A stretch of 16,942 nt of DNA from Coriobacteriia bacterium (GCA_030598125.1 JAUVQN010000006.1:1-16942); one strand, 5' to 3'; counted from the first letter of the stretch, positions 6,309-13,183 are shown. Notes: a model not told the origin generated them from the sequence alone. Made by a program: numbers and translations.

Positions 6309-7148
6309 TCACCACACGTCTGCGACGGCGGGGACCGCTGACCGGTCGCGGAGCGACAGCGCGTGGGCGTCGCACGCGGTCCTGCAGATGCCGCACCCCC
6401 AGCAGCGCTCGGCGACGACATCCGCGCGCTTCGATCCGCGATCGAACTCGATCGCATCGAACGGGCAGTGCGCGACGCACCGCGCGCATCCCGTGCACGC
6501 CTCAGCGTCCGCCTCCGCCACGTACTCGCCGCGCCACATGATCGGCGTGTCGTAGTCGAGCGTGATGCGCATCGCCATGCACCCGCTGGACAGATCGCAG
6601 TTGCAGATCGCGGCCGCGAACGGGGTCTGGAACGTCCAGATTGAGTGCATCAGTCCCTGCCGCTCGCACTCGCGCAACATCTCGAGCGCCTCGGGTTTGG
6701 TGAGTCGCTGGAAGTCGGACAGGTCCGGCCCGTCCACGTAGTCGCGGAAGCCCTCCTCGAGCACATCGTCCATCGGGCTCGTCGTCACCACCATGCAGTA
6801 GGCGTCGTCATGGGTCCCGGCGAAGCGCCGGCACACGCACGGGATGCGGGTGACACTCGTGGTGATGTCGAGGATCTTCTCGCAGTCCTCGAAGGGGACC
6901 GGCTGTCCGAAATGGTTCCGCGTCATGCTCGCGGTGACCCGCCTCTTCACGTACCTCTCGACCGGAGCCGGCATCCGCTCGACGAGGTCGAGACCGGTGA
7001 GGGCCTTGGCGCGGCTCTGCTCGAAGCCCCCGATGAAGTCCACTACGTACCCGCGTCGCTCGAGGTCGCTCGTCAGGTCGTAGGCGTACGTACTCGCCTC
7101 CAGGTACCACTTCTTCCCATCGCCGTGCTCGATGCAGAACCTGCACAT
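6309..7148 (-). CDS. Ferredoxin-type protein with two [4Fe-4S] motifs and ten further cysteines
   Basis: A 279-residue protein from ATG 7148, which has GGAAGGGG five bases upstream. The C-terminus carries two canonical CxxCxxCxxxC motifs: Cys218, 221, 224, 228 followed by Pro, and Cys249, 252, 255, 259. These would bind two [4Fe-4S] clusters as in bacterial 2x[4Fe-4S] ferredoxins. The N-terminal 210 residues are not ferredoxin. They start MCRFCIEHGDGKKWYLEA (Cys2-xx-Cys5) and hold IPCVCRR (Cys104, 106) and ICNCDLSSGC (Cys182, 184, 190), which could bind another cluster or metal. There are no membrane helices, so it should be soluble and cytoplasmic. I recall proteins of this layout in anaerobic bacteria and archaea but know no assigned reaction; electron transfer to an unknown partner is the conservative reading. 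The gene is separated from the CxxC-ladder gene upstream by 189 bases containing a likely terminator. Confidence 0.85.
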   Translation of the reverse strand: MCRFCIEHGDGKKWYLEASTYAYDLTSDLERRGYVVDFIGGFEQSRAKALTGLDLVERMPAPVERYVKRRVTASMTRNHFGQPVPFEDCEKILDITTSVTRIPCVCRRFAGTHDDAYCMVVTTSPMDDVLEEGFRDYVDGPDLSDFQRLTKPEALEMLRECERQGLMHSIWTFQTPFAAAICNCDLSSGCMAMRITLDYDTPIMWRGEYVAEADAEACTGCARCVAHCPFDAIEFDRGSKRADVVAERCWGCGICRTACDAHALSLRDRSAVPAVADVW

Positions 7149-7287
7149 CGCCGCCCCTTCCTTGGAATCCGCCCCTACCCTACTCTCCCAGCGAACGGAA
7201 GCAGACGGCCCGGCGTGTGGGCGAGATGCCGGATGTGGCGATGAGCGCGGCGGCTATCGCAAGGCAGACGGCGTCCCCGGACCCGAC

Positions 7288-7314
7288 GACGCCCTCCCGA
7301 CTCGAGAGGGCGTC
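7288..7314 (-). terminator. Hairpin terminator candidate after the CxxC-ladder gene
   Basis: GACGCCCTC (7288-7296) and GAGGGCGTC (7306-7314) form a perfect 9-bp stem with a 9-base loop, about 24 bases past the stop codon at 7338. There is no U-tract, as is common for terminators in GC-rich actinobacteria, so function is inferred. The rest of 7149-7337 holds no recognisable gene; it must contain the promoter of the ferredoxin-type gene, for which I see no convincing boxes. Confidence 0.45.
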
Positions 7315-7337
7315 CGACCGATCTGAGGCAGCCGAGG

Positions 7338-7652
7338 CTAGAAGGCCTGCACGTTGGGGTCGATCCCCATCTCCTTGAGCTTCCGGTAGTACTCGTGCTC
7401 CGGGTACTCCTCGTTCAGGATGTGGAAGCTGGCGCCGTTCAAGCCGACACAGAAGGCGCAGTGGCTGCAGTCCACGCACTGCACGCAGTCGACCAGGCTG
7501 TCGCATTTGTGGCACGAGATGCAGTTCCGGGAGTTGTAGAGGAAGTTGCTGTTGCGGCAACTCTCGACGTTGAACGAGCTGTAGTTGTTGTTGCCGTCGC
7601 GACTGGCTGTGTGCTCCCCTTGGATCCTCACGAACTGAGCCCGGAAGTCCAT
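7338..7652 (-). CDS. Small cysteine-ladder protein (repeated xxC steps), function unknown
   Basis: A 104-residue protein from ATG 7652, which has GGAGG four bases upstream. Nine cysteines occur at 32, 44, 47, 50, 56, 59, 62, 65 and 68; from 44 to 68 nearly every third residue is Cys, only position 53 being Leu. Such a strict three-residue period suggests a small metal- or cluster-binding ladder rather than a standard ferredoxin or zinc ribbon. The segment before it, rich in Asn, Ser and Tyr (NNNYSSFNVESCRNSNFLYNS), has the same rhythm. After the ladder the sequence CVGLNGASFHILNEEYPEHE, ending in YYRKLKEMG, resembles from memory the end of cysteine-repeat proteins common in candidate phyla bacteria and archaea (CVGL followed by ILNKQY and EEY). 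That link is recollection, not a search result. The gene lies 67 bases after the alpha-oxoamine synthase gene on the same strand, so the two may be co-transcribed. Confidence 0.82.
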   Translation of the reverse strand: MDFRAQFVRIQGEHTASRDGNNNYSSFNVESCRNSNFLYNSRNCISCHKCDSLVDCVQCVDCSHCAFCVGLNGASFHILNEEYPEHEYYRKLKEMGIDPNVQAF

Positions 7653-7719
7653 CACGCCTCCAGTCGGTGGTGTCCCCGATGCCGCACCACGATAGCAAGC
7701 GCCATGGTGTGCGTCGAGG

Positions 7720-8949
7720 CTAGCCGATGAGGCCGAGCTTGCGTCCTGCCTGCGCGAACGCGTCGCGCGCAATCTCGATGTCCTCGTCCGTGTGCGTGGC
7801 CATGATGGTCGTGCGCAGCCTGTCCGTCCCGCGCGGGACCGCAGGATGCACGATGGGACACACGAACACGCCTCTGTCGAAGAGCTCGCGCGTGAGATCC
7901 ATGCACTTGCCCTCGTCGCCGATGAGCACCGGGACGACGCACGTGGTCGAGTCCATCGTGTCGTAACCGAGCGCCTCGAGACCCTCGCGGTACCGCTGCT
8001 GCTGGCGGTGCAACAACTGCACACGCTCCGGTTCGTCCTCGATGACGTCGAGCGCGGTGAGCGCCGCCGCGGTCTGCGCGGGCGGGAGCGCCGCTGAGAA
8101 GATGAACGGGCGGGAGTTGTGCCGGAGGAAGTCCACGATCTCGTGGGTGGCCGCCACGTACCCGCCTACCGACGGGATCGCCTTGGAGAAGGTCCCCATC
8201 TTGAGATCCACGGAGCCGACCATATCGAAGTGCTCCTCGATCCCGTGCCCCGTCGCGCCGAGCGAGCCGATCGAGTGCGCCTCGTCCACCATGAGACGAG
8301 CGCCGTACTTGCGGCAGAGCGCGGCGGTGCCGGGGAGATCCATCACGTCGCCGTCCATGCTGAACACGGAGTCGGCGACCACCAGGATCGACTCGGACGC
8401 GCCCTGCGCCCCCGACAGCAACTTCTCGAGGTGCTCCATGTCGTTGTGCCGGTACGTCCGCCACTTGGCGCCTGAGAGCAGGCAGCCGTCGACGATGGAC
8501 GCGTGGTCGAGCTTGTCCATCAGGATCAGGTCTTTCGGACCGAAGAAGCCCGTGATGATGGCGAGGTTCGTCATGTAGCCGGACGAGTACACGGCTGCGT
8601 CCTCGCGCTTCCCGAACTCCGCGACGCGGGCCTCGAGCCGCTCGTGCAGATCGGTCGTGCCCGTCAGGAGCCGGACGCCACCCGCCCCCGTCCCGTAGTC
8701 GTCGATCGCCCTCTTGGCAGCCTCGTCGATACGGGGATGTCCGATGAGCCCCAGATAGGAGTAGGACGCCATCATGATCATCTCGCGCCCGACCGCCTGC
8801 ACCCGATGGTTCGTCGGCGACGTGATCGTCTGCAGGTAGAAGTAGCGGTCGGCCGCCACCGTAGCCCGCTTGCGCTCGCCGAACATCGCGATGCGCCCGG
8901 CCACACCGTCCTCGATGACGTCGGCCGTCACGGCTTCCACGGTCTGCAT
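7720..8949 (-). CDS. PLP-dependent alpha-oxoamine synthase (KBL/BioF/serine palmitoyltransferase family)
   Basis: A 409-residue fold-type I enzyme, the family's usual length, from ATG 8949 with GGAGG (8961-8957) seven bases upstream. Family members condense an amino acid with an acyl-CoA or acyl-ACP and lose CO2. Visible motifs are MDKLDHASIVDGC (His149 stacks on PLP), DSVFSMDGD, DEAHSIGSLGATGHG (Asp222, His225) and the PLP lysine in MGTFSKAIPSVGG (Lys256). The DEAHS form, rather than DDAHG, leans toward serine palmitoyltransferase-like or ketone-forming synthases and away from biotin BioF. No biotin, threonine-catabolism (tdh) or sphingolipid genes are nearby, so the substrate is open. There is an N-terminal extension of about 40 residues before the core (ASYSYLGLIGHPR). 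It is divergently transcribed from the DJ-1/rubrerythrin pair. Confidence 0.9.
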   Translation of the reverse strand: MQTVEAVTADVIEDGVAGRIAMFGERKRATVAADRYFYLQTITSPTNHRVQAVGREMIMMASYSYLGLIGHPRIDEAAKRAIDDYGTGAGGVRLLTGTTDLHERLEARVAEFGKREDAAVYSSGYMTNLAIITGFFGPKDLILMDKLDHASIVDGCLLSGAKWRTYRHNDMEHLEKLLSGAQGASESILVVADSVFSMDGDVMDLPGTAALCRKYGARLMVDEAHSIGSLGATGHGIEEHFDMVGSVDLKMGTFSKAIPSVGGYVAATHEIVDFLRHNSRPFIFSAALPPAQTAAALTALDVIEDEPERVQLLHRQQQRYREGLEALGYDTMDSTTCVVPVLIGDEGKCMDLTRELFDRGVFVCPIVHPAVPRGTDRLRTTIMATHTDEDIEIARDAFAQAGRKLGLIG

Positions 8950-8972
8950 GACTCATCCTCCTCGCGCTCGGA

Positions 8973-8996
8973 CGCCGACCGGCGAAGCGGTCGGCG
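8973..8996 (-). promoter_or_regulatory. Leader hairpin of the alpha-oxoamine synthase gene
   Basis: CGCCGACCG (8973-8981) and CGGTCGGCG (8988-8996) make a perfect 9-bp stem with a six-base loop. On the minus-strand transcript it ends 11 bases before the ribosome binding site. It may be a stabilising or regulatory leader stem. The structure is seen; the role is inferred. Confidence 0.5.
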
Positions 8997-9001
8997 CGCG
9001 T

Positions 9002-9022
9002 TGTACACAGAAATGTACACAG
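9002..9022. promoter_or_regulatory. Paired TGTACA boxes (direct repeat TGTACACAG)
   Basis: TGTACACAG occurs at 9002-9010 and again at 9014-9022, a 12-base period placing both on the same helix face to within about a turn. Each contains the self-palindrome TGTACA. They lie just downstream of a minus-strand extended -10 element (TGCTACACT, 9031-9023), where a bound repressor would cover the start of transcription of the synthase gene. The remainder of the 208-base divergent region holds no gene. Confidence 0.5.
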
Positions 9023-9031
9023 AGTGTAGCA
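9023..9031 (-). promoter_or_regulatory. Extended -10 element for the alpha-oxoamine synthase gene
   Basis: The minus strand reads TGCTACACT: a TGn extension plus TACACT (four of six matches to TATAAT). No -35 box is evident, which is acceptable for extended -10 promoters. Transcription would start near 9016, between the two TGTACA boxes. Confidence 0.35.
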
Positions 9032-9114
9032 CACCGGCCGAGCCCGACCGTGGGGCCGTCATCGCGCCGGCTGTCGAAGCCGCGCGTCCGTCATGGGACA
9101 CCCGACCTCACGGG

Positions 9115-9120
9115 TATATT
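9115..9120 (+). promoter_or_regulatory. -10 element for the DJ-1/rubrerythrin genes
   Basis: TATATT matches five of six consensus bases and lies 37 bases before GTG 9158. No -35 box fits at 16-18 bases. GGGACA (9095-9100) and TGTCCC (9120-9125) are reverse complements that bracket this element and could be a weak operator. Confidence 0.4.
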
Positions 9121-9157
9121 GTCCCTGACGCCACGGCTGTGCGAAGGGGTGGTATCA

Positions 9158-9667
9158 GTGCCCATGGTCCTCATGGTGATCGCTCCGGAGCAGTTCCGGG
9201 ACGAGGAGTACGAGCGCCCGAAGGCGGTGCTCGACGAGCGCGGGGCCCAGACCGTCACGGCGAGCGTGGCCCCGGGTCCGTGCCGAGGCAAGCTCGGCAT
9301 GATCGCGCAAGCGGACGTCGCCCTCATCGACGTGGAACCGGCCGACTACGACGCCGTCGTGTTCGTGGGCGGACCCGGATCGAGGGTGTTCTTCGACGAC
9401 TTCGACGCGCACCGCATCGCGAAGGCGACACACGAAGCAGGCGACATCCTCGGCGCCATCTGTGTCGCCCCTTCGACGCTCGCCCACGCGGGCCTACTCG
9501 ACGGTCGCAGCGCGACGGCATTCCCATCGCAGGAGAAGGACCTCGAGTCGCACGGCGCGAAGTACACTGGAGTCCCGGTCGAGGTCGACGGCAGGATCAT
9601 CACGGCGAACGGGCCGGAAGCCGCCACGGCGTTCGGCGAGACCCTGGCGGACGCTCTGGGCATCTGA
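9158..9667 (+). CDS. DJ-1/PfpI family protein
   Basis: A 169-residue protein of the DJ-1/PfpI superfamily, whose members include deglycase-like, chaperone-like and protease-like proteins. GTG 9158 is chosen because AAGGGG (9144-9149) stands eight bases upstream; ATG 9164, two codons later, would also work. The nucleophile elbow is GAICVAPSTLAHAGLL with Cys102, preceded by FVGGPGSRVFFDD, which forms the usual strand and turn. An acidic residue near the N-terminus (DEEYERPKAVL, Glu16 or Glu17) fits the conserved Glu that contacts the Cys. The length matches PfpI-type proteins rather than longer class I amidotransferases. It lies 69 bases upstream of the reverse rubrerythrin gene on the same strand and is probably co-transcribed with it, suggesting a part in oxidative or carbonyl stress defence. 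The exact reaction cannot be read here. Confidence 0.88.
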   Translation: MPMVLMVIAPEQFRDEEYERPKAVLDERGAQTVTASVAPGPCRGKLGMIAQADVALIDVEPADYDAVVFVGGPGSRVFFDDFDAHRIAKATHEAGDILGAICVAPSTLAHAGLLDGRSATAFPSQEKDLESHGAKYTGVPVEVDGRIITANGPEAATAFGETLADALGI

Positions 9668-9736
9668 AGGAAGAGCCGTCCGCGTCGGCCGCGGTCGCTC
9701 GTTGCGTAGCAGGCAAGAGACTCGAGGAGGACACGG

Positions 9737-10267
9737 ATGAAGCTCTACCGCTGCCGGATCTGCGGCGACACGTATCTGGGATCTGAAGCTCCCTCGCACT
9801 GCCCCTTCTGTGGGGCGCACCGGGAACTCATGGTGGAGGCTCGCGAGTTCCCGCCGGACATCAACGCTGTGGATCCGACCGAGACCGAGCACGCCGACCT
9901 CGAGGCGAGCATAGAGCTGGAGACGTCGAACACCCGCTTCTATCTGGCCGCCGCACGACGTCCAGGCAACGACGCCCTGCGCTCCTACTTCAAGCGGCTC
10001 GCGAAGGTGGAGGCCGAGCACTGCGGCATCTTCTGCAAGCTCCTCGGCGCCGACAAGCCCTCCGACCTCATGACCCCTTCGGAGTCCACGGGCTCGTGGG
10101 CCTCGGACATCCAGGACTCGCTGAAGCGGGAGAAGCGCGCGACGGGCCTCTACCACACGTTCGCCGAGCGAGCGACGAGCGAGCGGCTCCGCGAGGTTTT
10201 CGCAGCCATCGCCGACGTCGAGACGGATCACATCGCGCTCGACGAGGAAGCGGAGACGTACCTCTAG
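9737..10267 (+). CDS. Reverse rubrerythrin (rubredoxin domain N-terminal, diiron domain C-terminal)
   Basis: A 176-residue peroxide-reducing protein of anaerobes. ATG 9737 has GGAGG (9726-9730) six bases upstream. The rubredoxin-like iron site is at the N-terminus: CRIC (Cys6, Cys9) and CPFCG (Cys22, Cys25). The ferritin-like four-helix part follows, with diiron ligands recognisable as SIELE (about Glu60/62), VEAEH (Glu92, His95), REKRA (Glu132) and VETDH (Glu162, His165). In classical rubrerythrin the rubredoxin domain is at the C-terminus; the reversed order is known from clostridia, where the protein accepts electrons via rubredoxin or NADH-dependent reductase and removes H2O2 and O2. No reductase is adjacent. 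It probably forms an oxidative-stress operon with the DJ-1/PfpI gene. It is convergent with the ABC permease gene, 49 bases apart; only short, imperfect hairpins are visible there. Confidence 0.93.
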   Translation: MKLYRCRICGDTYLGSEAPSHCPFCGAHRELMVEAREFPPDINAVDPTETEHADLEASIELETSNTRFYLAAARRPGNDALRSYFKRLAKVEAEHCGIFCKLLGADKPSDLMTPSESTGSWASDIQDSLKREKRATGLYHTFAERATSERLREVFAAIADVETDHIALDEEAETYL

Positions 10268-10316
10268 CTTGCCGACGAGCGCGGCCGGCAGGCCACGCAG
10301 CCGAGCGTGCGCCGGC

Positions 10317-11081
10317 TCACAGCTCCTGCCTCGTGAAGACAGCGGCGGCAGCGACTGTGAGCGCGACGATGCCCACCACTGCGGTCACGACCGGCCACAC
10401 CAGCGCGATATTCTCGCCGGTGAGGACTCGTCCGCTCGCCGCCACGAGACCCGCGGGCGAGTACTCTCGCGCGGGGCCCCACCCCGACGCGATCGCGAGC
10501 AGGAGGTACGCAGCGAGCCCCGCGCCGGCCGCTCCCGCCTGTGAGCGGAGAACGACGGAAAGCAGGGCCATGAGCGCTACGAAGAAGAGCGCGAGCAGCA
10601 GCCACACCGCGACAGCCTCGACGAACTCGACGACGAGAGCGTCGTCGAACAGCGCGACGGTCAGGACCCAACACACGAACGATCCCAGAGCGGTAGACAG
10701 CGCGACGAGTACGGAGTTGGAGACCACCTTCGCGACCACCATCGCTTGTCGTGAGAGCGGCTTCGTGAGCACGAGGACCGCCGTGCCGCTCCGCACTTCC
10801 CCCGCGATCATGCCGGCCGACGCGATGATGACGGCGATGAGCACGATCTGGGTGAGGTCCCCTACGAACTGCAGATACGCGTCGAGGGTGGTCGCTTCGG
10901 GGATCTCGATGACCACGCCGGGCTGGGAGCCCGCGAGGGACTCCACCAGCGCCGGCGCGAGCAGAGCGGAGATCGGACCCAGCACGCCGACCGCGACAAG
11001 GATCGCCGGCAAGACCCAGATCCGCCACGTGCGGGTGATCTCGCGAGCCTCTTTGACGAGGAAGACGCGGAAGCCCTGCAT
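10317..11081 (-). CDS. ABC-2 type transporter permease
   Basis: A 254-residue membrane protein with about six helices: roughly residues 21-42, 75-94, 118-143, 155-178, 185-199 and 227-248. The motif AGEVRSGTAVLVLTKPLSR at about residues 93-111 is the amphipathic coupling segment typical of NosY/ABC-2 permeases, which move drugs, lipids or peptides, or remodel protein complexes. ATG 11081 has a GGGGGGAG ribosome binding site seven bases upstream and shares one base with the stop of the ATPase gene (TGATG), so the two proteins are surely a pair. A large extracytoplasmic loop (about residues 43-74) lies between the first two helices. The substrate is unknown. Confidence 0.9.
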   Translation of the reverse strand: MQGFRVFLVKEAREITRTWRIWVLPAILVAVGVLGPISALLAPALVESLAGSQPGVVIEIPEATTLDAYLQFVGDLTQIVLIAVIIASAGMIAGEVRSGTAVLVLTKPLSRQAMVVAKVVSNSVLVALSTALGSFVCWVLTVALFDDALVVEFVEAVAVWLLLALFFVALMALLSVVLRSQAGAAGAGLAAYLLLAIASGWGPAREYSPAGLVAASGRVLTGENIALVWPVVTAVVGIVALTVAAAAVFTRQEL

Positions 11082-12004
11082 CAGCGCGCTCCCCCCACGA
11101 GCTCCACGAAGACATCTTCGAGCGTCGTCTCCTCTTCGACCATGCGGACGAGCCCGAGCTCCCGCGCCGCGACGAGAGCGGGCAGCGCGCGGCGGGCAGC
11201 GTCCACGTCGTCGACCGCGCACGAGAGGGTCTCCCCTTCTCGCGTGCACCCCACACACCACGGCTCGGACGCCAGCCGTGCCGCCAACGCAGCACCGCCA
11301 CGGTCGACCTCGATCGCGATACGCGCCGCACCACGATCACGCTTGAACTCTCCGATCGGACCCTGCCTGACGACGCGTCCGCGATCGAGTACGGTGATCG
11401 TGTCGCACACGCGCTCGACATCGGACAGGATGTGCGTCGAGAAGAAGACCGTCGTGCGTTCCTTGAGCGCCCCGATCATCTCGAGCACGTCCCTGCGGCC
11501 GATCGGATCGAGCGCGCTCGTCGGCTCATCCAGCATGAGCAGTCTCGGCGCGTTGATGAGTGCCTGCGCGACACCGAGCCTCTGTCGCATCCCCCGCGAG
11601 TACTCGCCCACCTTCGAGTCGACGCCGGCGAGCCCCGCGAGGTCCAGGAGGGCCTCCACACGCTGGTCCAGCTCCTTGCCGCCGACACCGAAGAGCGCGC
11701 CGAAGAACCGGAGCGTCTCGGGCGCCGTCATCCACGGATAGAACGCCGGTACGTCCGGAAGGAAGCCGATCGCCGCCCGCACGTCGTTGCCGGCCCGCAC
11801 GACGTCATGGCCGAGCACGCGCGCGCTCCCGGTCGTGGGACGGGCCAGCCCCGTGAGGATCCTGAGCGTGGTCGTCTTCCCGGCGCCGTTGGGGCCGAGG
11901 AACCCGTAGACCGAGCCCGTCTCGACCGCGAGGTCGACCCCGTCCAGCGCTCGCACATCCCCGAACACCTTGGTGAGGCCCTCGAGCTCGACGGCGGCGG
12001 TCAT
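11081..12004 (-). CDS. ABC transporter ATP-binding protein
   Basis: A 307-residue ATPase partner of the permease. Walker A is GPNGAGKTT (residues 37-45), the signature is EYSRGMRQRLG (134-144), Walker B is LLMLDEPTSALD (155-166) and the switch histidine is His191 in STHILSD. The Q-loop position reads FLPDVPAFYP, with Asp where Gln or Glu is usual. A C-terminal domain of about 85 residues follows (from RIAIEVDRGG) and ends in ETTLEDVFVELVGGAR, the LEDVFLxLT-like close found in drug- and bacteriocin-export ATPases of the DrrA/CcmA kind. ATG 12004 overlaps the stop of the PLDc_N gene as ATGA and has GAGGGGGA six bases upstream. Everything indicates one operon of three genes with tight translational coupling. 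Confidence 0.93.
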   Translation of the reverse strand: MTAAVELEGLTKVFGDVRALDGVDLAVETGSVYGFLGPNGAGKTTTLRILTGLARPTTGSARVLGHDVVRAGNDVRAAIGFLPDVPAFYPWMTAPETLRFFGALFGVGGKELDQRVEALLDLAGLAGVDSKVGEYSRGMRQRLGVAQALINAPRLLMLDEPTSALDPIGRRDVLEMIGALKERTTVFFSTHILSDVERVCDTITVLDRGRVVRQGPIGEFKRDRGAARIAIEVDRGGAALAARLASEPWCVGCTREGETLSCAVDDVDAARRALPALVAARELGLVRMVEEETTLEDVFVELVGGAR

Positions 12005-12357
12005 GTGGAGTCCCCCTCGGAGGGATCGCTCGTCTGGGCCTCCGGGGTCCCGTAGAGCGTGTCGACGGCGGCCCTCGACACATCGCGACGTGCGCCCGGG
12101 TCGGCCTCGGGCCGCACGTCCTCGACGTCCTGGGGGACGTCGCGGCCTAGCGCCGCATAGAGGATGACGCCGATCCCGTTGCTCAGGAGAAGGATGATGA
12201 GGACCCAGATCCACTTGCGGTCCCACAGCACCCGCGTGCGCCGCCATAGGTCCACGAGCGCCCACACCTGCGCCGCGAGCACGATGAGCGCGAACCCGAG
12301 GAGCGCCCACACTGCGAGCTCGGGCACCCCGAGCTCGGCCGCGATCGTCTCGATCAT
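12001..12357 (-). CDS. PLDc_N-domain small membrane protein
   Basis: A 118-residue protein with two membrane helices (about residues 15-37 and 49-68) joined by a short WRRTRVLWDRKW loop. This is the phospholipase D nuclease N-terminal (PLDc_N) pattern, in which LVDLWRR is followed by WVLIILLLSNGIGVILYAALGR. No phospholipase catalytic HKD motif is present; such short proteins often accompany ABC-2 transporters. The C-terminal 45 residues are acidic and look disordered. ATG 12357 has GGAGGAG six bases upstream. It is the first gene of the transporter operon and overlaps the ATPase gene by four bases, so it may assist or regulate the transporter; that role is inferred from position only. Confidence 0.82.
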   Translation of the reverse strand: MIETIAAELGVPELAVWALLGFALIVLAAQVWALVDLWRRTRVLWDRKWIWVLIILLLSNGIGVILYAALGRDVPQDVEDVRPEADPGARRDVSRAAVDTLYGTPEAQTSDPSEGDST

Positions 12358-12403
12358 CCCGGACTCCTCCGCCTCTCCCTCTCGACCGACACGAGCATAC
12401 GCC

Positions 12404-13102
12404 CTACCCGGTCCGACGCGAGGCGAGCCGTTTCCGCACCGCGTCGCTCGTGAGTTCCTTCAGCGCTTCGCGCCCGATCCGGCGGCGAGCCGCCTCGTCC
12501 GAGTCCGCAAGCCTGCTTGCAACCACGACGGCCGCCGCGTTGCACTCGAGATCTCGTTTGCCGACCTGCCTGAGCGCCCATGAGACGCTCTTCGCGACAG
12601 TGTGGCGCTCGTCGACAGCCCCTCTCTCGATGGGGCCGAGGAACTCGAGGATGGCAGCGGTCTCCGCCGCCTTGTCCTTCCACGCGAGCACCGCCATGAG
12701 GGCGAAGCCCGCGCGACGTACGTACTCCCCGTCCGCGTCCGTCCACTCGTGGCACTTCTCGTACGCGGACGGCGTGCGCCAGAAGAGGTTCATGCAGCAC
12801 TGATCGCAGATCTCCCAGTAGTCGAACTCGCTGGCCCACGCGTCCATCTGCTTGGCCGTCACGCTCCCCGGATCATCGACGAGGCTCGCGAGTATGCGGG
12901 TCTCGCGCGCGTCGTCCGCCCACAGCCGGAGCGCGAGTTCGTGGTCGGTCCCGATCCGCTTCCCCAGCGCGCGAAGTTCGGGCATCCGGATGCCCCACGT
13001 ACGCTCCGGTGTGATGCCGAACCGGACCATCCCAGCGGCGTCCTCGGGGTCGCCGAGACGCTCCAGCTCCGTCACGATCTCCGCGTGCGTCATCTCGCCC
13101 AT
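12404..13102 (-). CDS. DNA alkylation repair protein, AlkD-like HEAT-repeat glycosylase
   Basis: A 232-residue all-helical protein of the AlkD family, which removes bulky or cationic alkylated purines without base flipping. Recognisable family blocks are FGITPERTWGIRMPELRALGKRI, ARETRILASLVDDP, FDYWEICDQCCMNLFWRT (Trp96 and Asp100 at the active-site position), EYVRRAGFALMAVLAWKDK and VAKSVSWALRQVGKRD. ATG 13102 lacks a good ribosome binding site; an AT-rich element (GATATAGC) lies close upstream, so the mRNA may have almost no leader, or translation may start at ATG 13093, which follows GGCGAG directly. It lies 46 bases upstream of the transporter operon on the same strand. Confidence 0.88.
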   Translation of the reverse strand: MGEMTHAEIVTELERLGDPEDAAGMVRFGITPERTWGIRMPELRALGKRIGTDHELALRLWADDARETRILASLVDDPGSVTAKQMDAWASEFDYWEICDQCCMNLFWRTPSAYEKCHEWTDADGEYVRRAGFALMAVLAWKDKAAETAAILEFLGPIERGAVDERHTVAKSVSWALRQVGKRDLECNAAAVVVASRLADSDEAARRRIGREALKELTSDAVRKRLASRRTG

Positions 13103-13183
13103 GTCAGCTATATCCCCGAAGCGCCCGCGTGCGGCGGTGCGGCGGTCGGCCGAGGATGCTGGGGCGCGGTGTCGTGTACACGG

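Noticed and set aside
7720..8949. Naming the synthase bioF or kbl
   Set aside because: Family motifs are clear, but DEAHS and the lack of biotin or threonine genes leave the substrate undecided.
8503..9786. Plus-strand open frame across the synthase gene and DJ-1 region
   Set aside because: It is an antisense or out-of-frame shadow overlapping genes with clear family motifs.
10268..10316. Bidirectional terminator between rubrerythrin and ABC permease genes
   Set aside because: Only 4-5 base pair stems (such as AGCCG with CGGCT) without T-tracts; too weak to annotate.
13129..13144. Tandem GTGCGGCG repeat between alkD and the glycosyltransferase gene
   Set aside because: Only two 8-base copies in very GC-rich sequence; compatible with chance.
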